From: Muribaculaceae bacterium
Lineage (GTDB): Bacteria > Bacteroidota > Bacteroidia > Bacteroidales > Muribaculaceae
NCBI GenBank assembly: GCA_014867205.1
Contig: WGUO01000049.1
Location: forward strand, 1-7,987
DNA: 7,987 nt
Direction of reading: 5' to 3'
Part shown: piece after piece, positions 1 through 5,703 of the stretch
Position numbering within the stretch: position 1 is the first letter of the stretch
Layout: each line of letters opens with the position of its first letter
Position numbers and translations under genes: made by a program
The notes under the pieces: generated by a model
Database searches by the model: none
Seen by the model: only the letters and a program-made list of their open reading frames with translations
Told to the model about the DNA's origin: nothing

Positions 1-40
1 ATGTTGTATCATATTTGAGGTGGTTCGGGGGTAGGTGTTT

Positions 41-59
41 GGGAGGGGGTTCGGGTGGG
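41..59 (+). other. Predicted G-quadruplex motif
   Basis: The plus strand carries four G runs of at least three, separated by loops of 1, 3 and 1 bases (GGG-A-GGGGG-TTC-GGG-T-GGG). This satisfies the usual G3+N1-7 rule for intramolecular quadruplexes. It lies in the non-coding stretch beyond the 3' end of rsmD. Further G runs sit at 27-31. Whether it folds or matters is unknown. Confidence 0.45.
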
Positions 60-61
60 AA

Positions 62-103
62 GATTATACGTCTTATATGACTTATACGACTTATACGACT
101 TAC
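62..103. repeat. 9-bp tandem repeat, about 4.5 copies
   Basis: The unit GACTTATAC is exact at 79-87 and 88-96. It continues partially at 97-103 (GACTTAC), with degenerate copies before it at 70-78 (GTCTTATAT) and 62-69. It is a short microsatellite-like array just downstream of the rsmD stop codon. I see no intrinsic terminator between the stop and the array. Confidence 0.7.
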
Positions 104-118
104 CCGCGCCTGCCTTTA

Positions 119-661
119 TTAATCTTTAATCTTTTGAAACATGCTGAAATTCACCGAGCCGTAGACTAAGTGCCTGAAGAAGCCGGGCAGCGCGCTGAAG
201 TCATGATCCTTGCTGTGCTCCACCACGACAAGCGTGCCCTCCCTCACCATCGCCGAGCCTAATATCAGGCCCGGTATCTCGGCGAAGCGGGGATGGTCGT
301 AGGGAGGGTCGGCGAAGATGGTGTCGTATGCCTCGGTGGCGCGCTCTACAAACCGGAACACGTCGCCCCGCACGAGCCGCAGCGTGCTGTCGCCGAGTTT
401 CTCCTTGACCGAGCGGATGAACCCGGCCTGTACCGGGGCCTGCTCCACTGCGGTCACCGCGCGCGCGCCGCGCGACACGAACTCCCAACTCACCGCGCCG
501 GTGCCGGCGAACAAGTCGCAGACACTCTTCTCCTCGATCGCGTCAAGGTTCTCGAGCACGTTGAATAGATTCTCGCGGGCGAAGTCGGTCGTCGGCCTCG
601 CCGTTATGTTCTTCGGCACGTCAAAGCGTCGCCGTCCATATTTTCCTCGTATAATTCGCAT
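119..661 (-). CDS. rsmD: 16S rRNA (guanine(966)-N(2))-methyltransferase RsmD
   Basis: This is a class I SAM-dependent methyltransferase which, by family knowledge, methylates N2 of G966 in 16S rRNA during 30S assembly in the cytoplasm. The 180-residue length is normal. Visible signatures are the N-terminal IIRGKYGRRRF, the family motif RPTTDFARENLFN (about 22-34), SAM motif I DLFAGTGA (49-56), an acidic residue after strand 2 in AVEQ (71-74), and the catalytic DPPY (118-121). The ATG at 661 lies two bases after the stop of the DUF3822 gene, so the two are almost certainly co-transcribed and probably translationally coupled. It ends in TAA. Codon use is GC-rich like its neighbours. Function is secure; only the exact target base is taken from family knowledge. 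Confidence 0.95.
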   Translation of the reverse strand: MRIIRGKYGRRRFDVPKNITARPTTDFARENLFNVLENLDAIEEKSVCDLFAGTGAVSWEFVSRGARAVTAVEQAPVQAGFIRSVKEKLGDSTLRLVRGDVFRFVERATEAYDTIFADPPYDHPRFAEIPGLILGSAMVREGTLVVVEHSKDHDFSALPGFFRHLVYGSVNFSMFQKIKD

Positions 662-663
662 TA

Positions 664-1473
664 CTAACTTCTCATCATCAGGGCGCCACTCAGCGGCATA
701 CCGGCCTTGACGCCGACGCTCGGCACCATGGTCAGCATCACGTAGCGCAGCGTCTTGCGCAACTCCCGCATCAGGTCGCCCTTCACCTCGCGGGGACCTG
801 ACAGGGAGACCTGGACCTCGGCCGGGTCGAGCCTGTACACGTCGAGTATGTTGTAGAGGTGATACTGCAGGTCGGCGGCCGCGTTCCAGCGGTGTGTGGC
901 CGCCATCAGCAGGTTACGGCAGTCGAAGGCCACATAGTCGGCCTCACCGTCGCGTATGTCGATGTAGACGCGTGGCATGTCTGAGCTCCGCTCGCGGAAT
1001 CGCGTCACCAGCACGCCGAGATGCGAGTGTACCCTCGCGCCGGGAAAGGTCCGCTGCAGGAAGGCGTTCAGCCTCGGCACCAGCGTGTAGAGGCATGTCG
1101 CGTCGGCGGCCTCGTCGGCCATGATGTCCTGCTCGTCGGCAGGATAGACCTGCGTGTAGAGGCGCACGGCCTCATCCTCATCATCGGCCACGAGTCGGGT
1201 CGGCACCCACAGCGAGTGAGGCGCCTCGACCACGATGTCGGCCGTGAAGTCATCGAGCACCTGCGGGTGGTCGTAGACCGTGCTCTCTATCTGCCTAAGC
1301 AGCGACTCGGGCGCGACATTCCACTTCTCGTCGAATACCGTCACTATCTCCTGCGTCGGGTTGACGTTGCGCAGATAGGCGCTCATCCCGGCCGCCGAGA
1401 TCACGCAGATCAGCCGCCAGTCGGCGATGTCGCCGATTCGCACCGCCTGATATGTGTTGCTGCTCTCGTTCAT
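664..1473 (-). CDS. DUF3822 family protein
   Basis: The 269-residue protein matches my memory of DUF3822, a Bacteroidetes family of unknown function that often lies immediately before rsmD, as here. No signal peptide or membrane segment is visible, so it should be cytoplasmic. The segment after about residue 165 (VYIDIRDGEADYVAFDCRNL) resembles the phosphate-binding strand-turn-strand of actin/PilM-like folds, but I cannot prove a fold by eye. The stretch DDEDEAVRLY and the alternating hydrophobic strands suggest an alpha/beta protein. The ATG at 1473 is chosen because it gives the natural N-terminus and lies four bases after a strong -7 promoter box. The stop is TAG, two bases from the rsmD start. 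The tight coupling suggests a ribosome-related role, which is inference only. Confidence 0.8.
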   Translation of the reverse strand: MNESSNTYQAVRIGDIADWRLICVISAAGMSAYLRNVNPTQEIVTVFDEKWNVAPESLLRQIESTVYDHPQVLDDFTADIVVEAPHSLWVPTRLVADDEDEAVRLYTQVYPADEQDIMADEAADATCLYTLVPRLNAFLQRTFPGARVHSHLGVLVTRFRERSSDMPRVYIDIRDGEADYVAFDCRNLLMAATHRWNAAADLQYHLYNILDVYRLDPAEVQVSLSGPREVKGDLMRELRKTLRYVMLTMVPSVGVKAGMPLSGALMMRS

Positions 1474-1477
1474 GTCA

Positions 1478-1508
1478 CAAAATTAGTGATTTCATTTCAT
1501 AAATCAAA
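1478..1508 (-). promoter_or_regulatory. Bacteroidetes-type promoter for DUF3822-rsmD
   Basis: On the minus strand, TTTG (1508-1505) is followed after 19 bases by TAATTTTG (1485-1478). Both elements and the spacing match the Bacteroidetes housekeeping sigma consensus (TTTG, 19-21 bases, TAnnTTTG). The -33 box lies inside the last codons of the MATE gene. Only TGAC separates the -7 box from the ATG at 1473, so the transcript would start at or next to the start codon. Confidence 0.6.
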
Positions 1509-2834
1509 ATGAGTTTTCCCCTGCAGCCGGGCATACCTCAGCCCCAACAGTAGCCCGCGCAGCAGCAGGTATGTCTCGAAGGCGAGCCACAGCACTCCAT
1601 TCGGGGGTGTCTCTCCACGCCCCGCGCCGAGCATGATGGCGAAGAACGCCGCTGCGGCGACAAGGGTCGTGACGAGCAGCGCGCGGGTGCGCGACATGCC
1701 GATGAACACGCCGTCGAATATGAAGGCCGCCACCGTGACGGGGGGCTGCGCGACGAGCCACCACCTCATCTCTCCGACTGCCCGGCGCACCGCGCCGTTG
1801 TCGGTAAGAAGCCCGGTTATCGCCTCTGCCCCACCCGCGTAGATGAGTAAGAAAACTACGGCCATGACGGCGCCCCATTTCATGAGTGCGGCGACGTCGC
1901 GGCGCATCCGCGCCACGTCGCCGGCCCCCGTGGACTTACCCACAAGGGCCTCGGCGGCAAACGCAAAACCATCCATGAAGTATGAGAAGAAGAGGAAGAA
2001 CTGCATCATCACGGCGTTGGCGGCGAGTGTCGTCTCGCCGAGGCGCGCCCCGGCCGAGGTCATGGCCAGCGTCACACACATGATGCAGGCCGACCGCACG
2101 AACAGGTCACCGCTCACGCTGAAGAACCGCCCCCATCTTACCCTTCCCGCGCCGCCCCCGGCACCTCTCTCCCCGTGCCGACGGGCATCGTGCATCCGCC
2201 TGCGGGCAAGCAGCAGCGCAGCCACGGCTCCCGCCCAGTTGGCGCATAGCGTCCCGGCGGCTATCCCCGCGAATCCCAGCCCGAACCCGAACACGAGCGT
2301 CAGGCTCAAGGCGATATTCACGATATTAACACCGATTGCCACCGCCATCGGCACCACTGTGTTCTGCATGCCGATGAACCATCCGCTCACGGCCATGATG
2401 CAGAGTTGGGCAGGAGCGGCCCAGATGAGTATCCTGAAGTATTCGGCAGCGAGGGCGGTGACCTCTGGATCGGGGGCGATGACCCGCAGGAGCAGTCTCT
2501 CGAGCGGCACCTGAAGCGAGAGCGCGCAGGCGCCCACGGCGCACGCTATCGTCAGCGCCTTGCGCAGCACGTCGCGGCTCATCGCCGCGTCGCCCGCGCC
2601 GCATGCCTGCGCGGCGAGTCCCGACGTGCCCATCCGCAGGAAACCGCACAGCCAGTACACCACGTTGACCATCATCGCCCCCACCGCCATTGCGCCGATA
2701 TATGACGCCCGGCCCAGGTGTCCGGCGATCGCCGTGTCGCACAGACCCAACAGCGGCACCGTGATATTGTTGACTATCGCCGGTGCCGCAAGCCTGAGTA
2801 TGCTCCTGTTTATGCTATCTCTTTTCTCTGCCAA
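1497..2834 (-). CDS. MATE family efflux transporter (DinF-like)
   Basis: This is a multidrug and toxin extrusion family antiporter of the inner membrane, which by family knowledge exports organic substrates using a Na+ or H+ gradient. It has 445 residues and about 12 hydrophobic segments, usual for the family. The first helix carries LAAPAIVNNITVPLLGLCDT followed by AIAGHLG (about 15-41), and the next conserved loop reads LRMGTSGLAAQACGAGD (about 66-82), both hallmarks of MATE/DinF proteins. Substrate cannot be told. The start is TTG at 2834: an in-frame TGA lies just upstream, no ATG precedes the first helix, and a strong Shine-Dalgarno sequence stands before the TTG. It follows ansA after 40 bases and precedes DUF3822 after 23, so it is probably the second gene of an operon. 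Confidence 0.92.
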   Translation of the reverse strand: MAEKRDSINRSILRLAAPAIVNNITVPLLGLCDTAIAGHLGRASYIGAMAVGAMMVNVVYWLCGFLRMGTSGLAAQACGAGDAAMSRDVLRKALTIACAVGACALSLQVPLERLLLRVIAPDPEVTALAAEYFRILIWAAPAQLCIMAVSGWFIGMQNTVVPMAVAIGVNIVNIALSLTLVFGFGLGFAGIAAGTLCANWAGAVAALLLARRRMHDARRHGERGAGGGAGRVRWGRFFSVSGDLFVRSACIMCVTLAMTSAGARLGETTLAANAVMMQFFLFFSYFMDGFAFAAEALVGKSTGAGDVARMRRDVAALMKWGAVMAVVFLLIYAGGAEAITGLLTDNGAVRRAVGEMRWWLVAQPPVTVAAFIFDGVFIGMSRTRALLVTTLVAAAAFFAIMLGAGRGETPPNGVLWLAFETYLLLRGLLLGLRYARLQGKTHFDL

Positions 2835-2838
2835 TTTC

Positions 2839-2844
2839 CCTCCT
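2839..2844 (-). promoter_or_regulatory. Shine-Dalgarno sequence fixing the TTG start of the MATE gene
   Basis: The minus strand reads GAGGAGGGAAATTG into the gene. AGGAGG at 2844-2839 lies four bases before TTG. Strong Shine-Dalgarno sites are uncommon in Bacteroidetes, so this one supports the non-ATG start. Confidence 0.6.
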
Positions 2845-2851
2845 CACTACG

Positions 2852-2874
2852 GGTCATGCCTCCACAGCATGACC
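2852..2874 (-). promoter_or_regulatory. Perfect 8-bp inverted repeat between ansA and the MATE gene
   Basis: GGTCATGC (2852-2859) and GCATGACC (2867-2874) are perfect inverted copies separated by seven bases. The hairpin abuts the ansA TGA (2875-2877) and ends shortly before the Shine-Dalgarno site of the MATE gene. No U run follows on the minus strand, so it is unlikely to be an intrinsic terminator. An mRNA-stabilising, processing or translation-control hairpin is possible. Confidence 0.5.
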
Positions 2875-4020
2875 TCATTTGTGCATCTCCCCCACCAAGG
2901 GTGTCTCCATGGTGCGCTTCACCTCCTCCACGTCGTAGTTCTGCCCGAAGAGGAACATCAGTTTGGTGATGGCAGCCTCCGAGGTCAGGTCGTGGCCGGA
3001 GATGACCCCCGCGCCGTAGAGCGCGGAGCCGGTCTTGTAGCGGTGCGGGTCGACCATGCCGTTGTCGCACTGCGACACGTTGACTATCACCAACCCCCGG
3101 TCTGTAGCCTCCCGGATCGCGTCGAGGAAGTGGGGGTCGGTGGGGGCGTTGCCCGCGCCGTATGTCTTGAGCACGACGCCCTTCAGGCCCGGTGTCCCGA
3201 AGGCATGGCGTATCATCGTCTCGGTGATGCCGGGGAAGAGGTTGAGGTACATCACGTTGGTGTCCATGCCGTAATGCACGCGCAGACGCCCCTGCTCGGC
3301 CGGACGCCACAGCACGTCGCTGCGGAACGTTATGCCCATGCCGATCTTGGCGAGCCGAGGAAAGTTGCTGCTCTTGAAGGCGTTGAAGTTGTCCGCGCTG
3401 TATTTCGTGGCGCGGTTCCCGCGCCACAGGTAGTTCTCGAACAGTATCGCCACCTCCTCGAGCATCGGCTTGCCGTCCTCGCGGCGGGCGGCGGCCACCT
3501 GCAGGGCCGTTATGAGGTTTTCCTCGCCGTCGGTGCGCACCTCGCCTATCGGCAGCTGGCTGCCGGTTATTACCACCGGCTTGCGCAGGTTCTCCAGCAT
3601 GAAGCTCAGCGCCGACGACGTATAGGCCATCGTGTCGGTGCCGTGAAGCACTACAAAGCCGTCGTATCGGTCGTAGAAGCAGTCTATGACGTAGGCTATG
3701 TCCTGCCAGTGCGAGGGGTTCATCGCCGACGAGTCGAGGGGCTCGGCAAACTGGAAACTGTCTATCTCGTAGTCGAGACGCTTTATCTTGGGCACATTGT
3801 CGATGAGATACTCGAAGTTGAAGGGCTCGAGCGACCCTGTCTCCGGGTTCTCGATCATGCCGATTGTGCCCCCTGTGTAGATTATCAGGATCTTTGGGCG
3901 CGTGCCGCACGCGTCGGCCTCATCCGGGATGTTGACCGACTTGACGCGCTGCATCATTGTCTCGGGCGGGTAATCCGCTATCTGCGGATACGTGTCCGTA
4001 GATTTCTTTGTGTCACTCAT
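2875..4020 (-). CDS. ansA: Type I (cytoplasmic) L-asparaginase
   Basis: The enzyme hydrolyses L-asparagine to aspartate and ammonia. From the ATG at 4020 it has 381 residues and no signal peptide, so it is the cytosolic type. It carries both active-site signatures: YTGGTIGM (48-55, nucleophilic Thr at 52) and LHGTDTM (125-131, Thr128-Asp129). The conserved ITGSQLPIGEVRTDGEENL stretch (151-169) also fits the AnsA group. About 43 residues precede the first strand (KILIIYTGG), longer than the short lead of E. coli AnsA, so the true start may be an internal Met at 22 or 23. A further in-frame start at 4104 would add 28 basic, non-conserved residues out of a structured leader and is not preferred. 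It heads the ansA-MATE-DUF3822-rsmD run. Confidence 0.93.
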   Translation of the reverse strand: MSDTKKSTDTYPQIADYPPETMMQRVKSVNIPDEADACGTRPKILIIYTGGTIGMIENPETGSLEPFNFEYLIDNVPKIKRLDYEIDSFQFAEPLDSSAMNPSHWQDIAYVIDCFYDRYDGFVVLHGTDTMAYTSSALSFMLENLRKPVVITGSQLPIGEVRTDGEENLITALQVAAARREDGKPMLEEVAILFENYLWRGNRATKYSADNFNAFKSSNFPRLAKIGMGITFRSDVLWRPAEQGRLRVHYGMDTNVMYLNLFPGITETMIRHAFGTPGLKGVVLKTYGAGNAPTDPHFLDAIREATDRGLVIVNVSQCDNGMVDPHRYKTGSALYGAGVISGHDLTSEAAITKLMFLFGQNYDVEEVKRTMETPLVGEMHK

Positions 4021-4147
4021 ATGACTCTGTGTTTGGTCGCTGTTTCGGTTGCGATTTGCTGAATAATGCGTGATCCGCCCCCTCACCGGCGATCCGGATT
4101 TCACCTCCGGCCCCCGTCAGGCAGCCAATTACGCCACTATCAGACAT
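4013..4147 (-). CDS. Possible 44-residue upstream ORF overlapping the ansA start
   Basis: An ATG at 4147 opens a 44-codon frame that begins MSDSGVIGC, is rich in Gly and Ala in its first half and in polar residues at its end (KSQPKQRPNTESYE), and stops at TGA 4015-4013. The stop lies inside the ansA start region (ATGAGTGA), so the frames overlap by eight bases, a geometry compatible with translational coupling. A three-codon frame (ATG AAT GTC TGA) overlaps its start. I recognise no homology. A frame of this length is not rare by chance, so it may be only an open stretch in a leader. Confidence 0.22.
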   Translation of the reverse strand: MSDSGVIGCLTGAGGEIRIAGEGADHALFSKSQPKQRPNTESYE

Positions 4148-4165
4148 TCATGGTATAGATTCAGT
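4021..4165 (-). promoter_or_regulatory. Long structured leader of ansA
   Basis: If transcription starts just after the -7 box at 4169-4176, ansA has a leader of about 145 bases. It contains two adjacent hairpins: CCGGA/TCCGG with a seven-base loop (4094-4110), and GATC-GCC/GGC-GATC with a one-base bulge and an eight-base loop (4072-4094); they share base 4094. An upstream frame also runs through it. I recognise no known riboswitch. It could regulate ansA by attenuation or translation, which is inference. Confidence 0.35.
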
Positions 4166-4168
4166 CTG

Positions 4169-4176
4169 CAAATATA
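4169..4176 (-). promoter_or_regulatory. -7 promoter box upstream of ansA
   Basis: TATATTTG on the minus strand fits TAnnTTTG exactly. No TTTG or TTG is found 19-21 bases upstream (TAAG at spacing 19), so the -33 element is weak or absent. It lies between the terminator at 4222-4253 and ansA, where a promoter is expected. Confidence 0.45.
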
Positions 4177-4221
4177 GCAATAATTTTGAATCCGGCTTAG
4201 TTTGCTGTTAAAAAATGCAAA

Positions 4222-4253
4222 AAAAGTATGCCTCCGTCGGGAGACATACTTTT
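4222..4253 (-). terminator. Rho-independent terminator of the exported-protein gene
   Basis: AAAAGTATG (4222-4230) pairs with CATACTTTT (4245-4253), then after one C/A mismatch CTCC pairs with GGAG around the loop GTCG. On the minus strand the stem is followed by seven U residues (4225-4219, overlapping the stem base). The plus-strand side also has a T-rich tail, so it could act in both directions. It lies about 92 bases beyond the stop codon at 4346. Confidence 0.85.
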
Positions 4254-4345
4254 CTTTTGATGTTTCCGGCTCTATATGTGCATCATCTGTCACTCGAAGC
4301 CGGTATTATGCCGGAGTCGCTTGCGCGGCCCCCGGATTCTTTCTC

Positions 4346-5515
4346 TTAAAGAACAACCTTGGCGGTCTTCGAGCCCTTGACCATGATGTAGAGGCCGTTC
4401 TCGGGGTTGTCGACGCGCACGCCCTGCAGGTTGTAGTAAACGGGGGCAGCGTTCTCGTCGCTCTCGATGCCGGCGATGCCGGTTGCGGGATCACCCTTCA
4501 CCATGAAGTTCTTGAGCTCCCATGCGCCCGACTTCGAGCCGTCGTTGCGGTAGCGGAAGCCGATGATGATCTCCATGCCGTCGAACTCGCTGAGGTCAAA
4601 CTCGTTGAGTGCAAAGTCAGTCCAGTTCTTGCCCTCCTTCTTCGGGGGGAAGTTGGCGAATGTGAGTTCCTGTGTGGCGTCGAGGGCCGGAACTGTCACA
4701 TATGCAGTGTATTCTGAAACCTGGGCGGTGGGGAAATCGAAGCCGAATGCCTGCTCAACGCTCATGCTCAGGTTCTTGTATTTCTTGAGGTCGAGCTTGA
4801 TCTGCAGGCGTGAGTCTGCGGGGTGAGGCTCGTTGCTATAGTATGAGTTGCAGATGGCGCACTTCGGGTTGCTGTTGATCTTCCAGCCGTTGAAGTCGCT
4901 GAGGCTCTCGTCGTTGATCTTCTCCCAGCCGTCGAGGTTCTGCTCGAATGTGTTCATGTAGATCACACCCTCAGGAAGTTCGGGATCATCGGGAGTCGTG
5001 CCGCCGATAGGCTCCTGTGCTGTCGGAACGAGTAACTCGGAAGAGTCTGCGATCTTGTCAGAAACCACAATGGTCTTGATGCGCACCTGGCCACTGCTTG
5101 CTGTTGCGGTCATCTTATTGAGGCCTTCGCTGGTGAGCGTGTAGAGGGCGTCGGCGATCATGCCGGTCCAGCCGTCGCTGAGGGTCATCGCCAGAACGTA
5201 CTTGTTGTTTTCGTAGGTATCATAGGTGATGATGATCTGCTTCATCGATACGCCTGTTGCCTCGATGTTAACCTGAGAGTTCTTGTAGACACGCCATGCG
5301 AAGGTGTTGGCGTTCGGTGCGATCAGATCATTGGTGGATTCACCCTTGACTGTTGTCACCTTGAAGGACTTGTCGCCGAACTTAACGGTCTGGCCCCAGC
5401 CATTTGCGTCGCCGCCCCATTCGCCGGCGTTGGCGATGTCAAATACGGTGTAGTTGGTGGCGCTCATCGATGCGGCGCACGCAACTGTTGCAAGTGAAAG
5501 TAAAAACTTTTTCAT
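4346..5515 (-). CDS. Exported two-domain protein with Bacteroidales C-terminal motif
   Basis: A clear signal peptide (MKKFLLSLATVACAASMSA, cleavage after about residue 19) directs this 389-residue protein out of the cytoplasm. Region 20-155 is beta-rich and ends with QVRIKTIVVSD, a pattern common in Bacteroidales secreted proteins. A Pro/Thr-rich linker (about 164-183) follows. Region 185-342 looks like a choice-of-anchor J / cleaved-adhesin type jelly roll: it begins YMNTFEQNLDGWEKI, has W211 and C219/C222, and ends GAWELKNFMVKGD. The last 33 residues (YYNLQGVRV...NGLYI...KVVL) match the widespread Bacteroidales C-terminal motif that resembles type IX secretion sorting domains. The partner or substrate is unknown; adhesion or glycan binding is a guess. 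The ATG at 5515 gives a perfect signal peptide. It has its own promoter and terminator, so it is monocistronic. Confidence 0.85.
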   Translation of the reverse strand: MKKFLLSLATVACAASMSATNYTVFDIANAGEWGGDANGWGQTVKFGDKSFKVTTVKGESTNDLIAPNANTFAWRVYKNSQVNIEATGVSMKQIIITYDTYENNKYVLAMTLSDGWTGMIADALYTLTSEGLNKMTATASSGQVRIKTIVVSDKIADSSELLVPTAQEPIGGTTPDDPELPEGVIYMNTFEQNLDGWEKINDESLSDFNGWKINSNPKCAICNSYYSNEPHPADSRLQIKLDLKKYKNLSMSVEQAFGFDFPTAQVSEYTAYVTVPALDATQELTFANFPPKKEGKNWTDFALNEFDLSEFDGMEIIIGFRYRNDGSKSGAWELKNFMVKGDPATGIAGIESDENAAPVYYNLQGVRVDNPENGLYIMVKGSKTAKVVL

Positions 5516-5574
5516 CAGCTTTAGATTTTATAATTTATTATGTTGTTGATTGGATAATATAGATTCAGATACAT

Positions 5575-5588
5575 CCTTGAACTCAAGG
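5575..5588 (-). promoter_or_regulatory. Short leader hairpin of the exported-protein gene
   Basis: CCTTG/CAAGG with loop AACT forms a 14-base inverted repeat in the predicted 5' untranslated region, roughly 10 bases after the expected transcription start. It may protect the 5' end of the message. The rest of the leader (5516-5574) is AT-rich and unstructured. Confidence 0.35.
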
Positions 5589-5601
5589 CCATATCCATCT
5601 G

Positions 5602-5632
5602 CAAATTTAGTGATATTTTTTGTAATCTCAAT
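5602..5632 (-). promoter_or_regulatory. Bacteroidetes-type promoter of the exported-protein gene
   Basis: ATTG (5632-5629), 19 bases, then TAAATTTG (5609-5602) on the minus strand fit the Bacteroidetes consensus, with TTG as the -33 core. The stretch upstream of it (about 5641-5675) is almost pure A/T and could act as an UP element. The resulting leader is about 80 bases. Confidence 0.6.
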
Positions 5633-5646
5633 CTTCCGTCCAAAAA

Positions 5647-5665
5647 ATTATATTAAAAATATAAT
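5647..5665 (-). terminator. Weak A/T-only hairpin after the metallo-hydrolase gene
   Basis: ATTATATT and AATATAAT form a perfect 8-bp inverted repeat around AAA, followed on the minus strand by a run of about five to six U residues. It lies 39 bases after the hydrolase stop. The stem has no G-C pair, so it would terminate poorly. It may instead be part of the AT-rich promoter region of the next gene. Confidence 0.25.
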
Positions 5666-5703
5666 AAATTTAAAAGCGGACATTTTTCCCGCGCCGTTTG
5701 CCT

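Noticed and set aside
2560..4062. 500-codon open frame on the plus strand opposite ansA
   Set aside because: It is antisense to a well-supported asparaginase and the 5' end of the MATE gene, its translation is low-complexity and Val/His/Arg-rich, and GC-rich coding DNA commonly leaves such shadow frames.
4021..4104. N-terminal extension of ansA to 4104
   Set aside because: The added 28 residues are polar and basic, come from a structured leader, and have no place in the family; the ATG at 4020 is better.
4072..4150. tRNA-like look of the ansA leader (a GGCG...TGCC arm with TAATTGGC loop and a five-bp stem with a seven-base loop)
   Set aside because: The T-loop and anticodon-loop consensus bases are missing, the presumed acceptor strands do not pair, and the arm order does not fit a cloverleaf.
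5473..5515. Lipoprotein signal at Cys13 of the exported protein
   Set aside because: The residues before the Cys (TVA) fit a lipobox poorly, and a normal signal peptidase I site (SMSA) follows.
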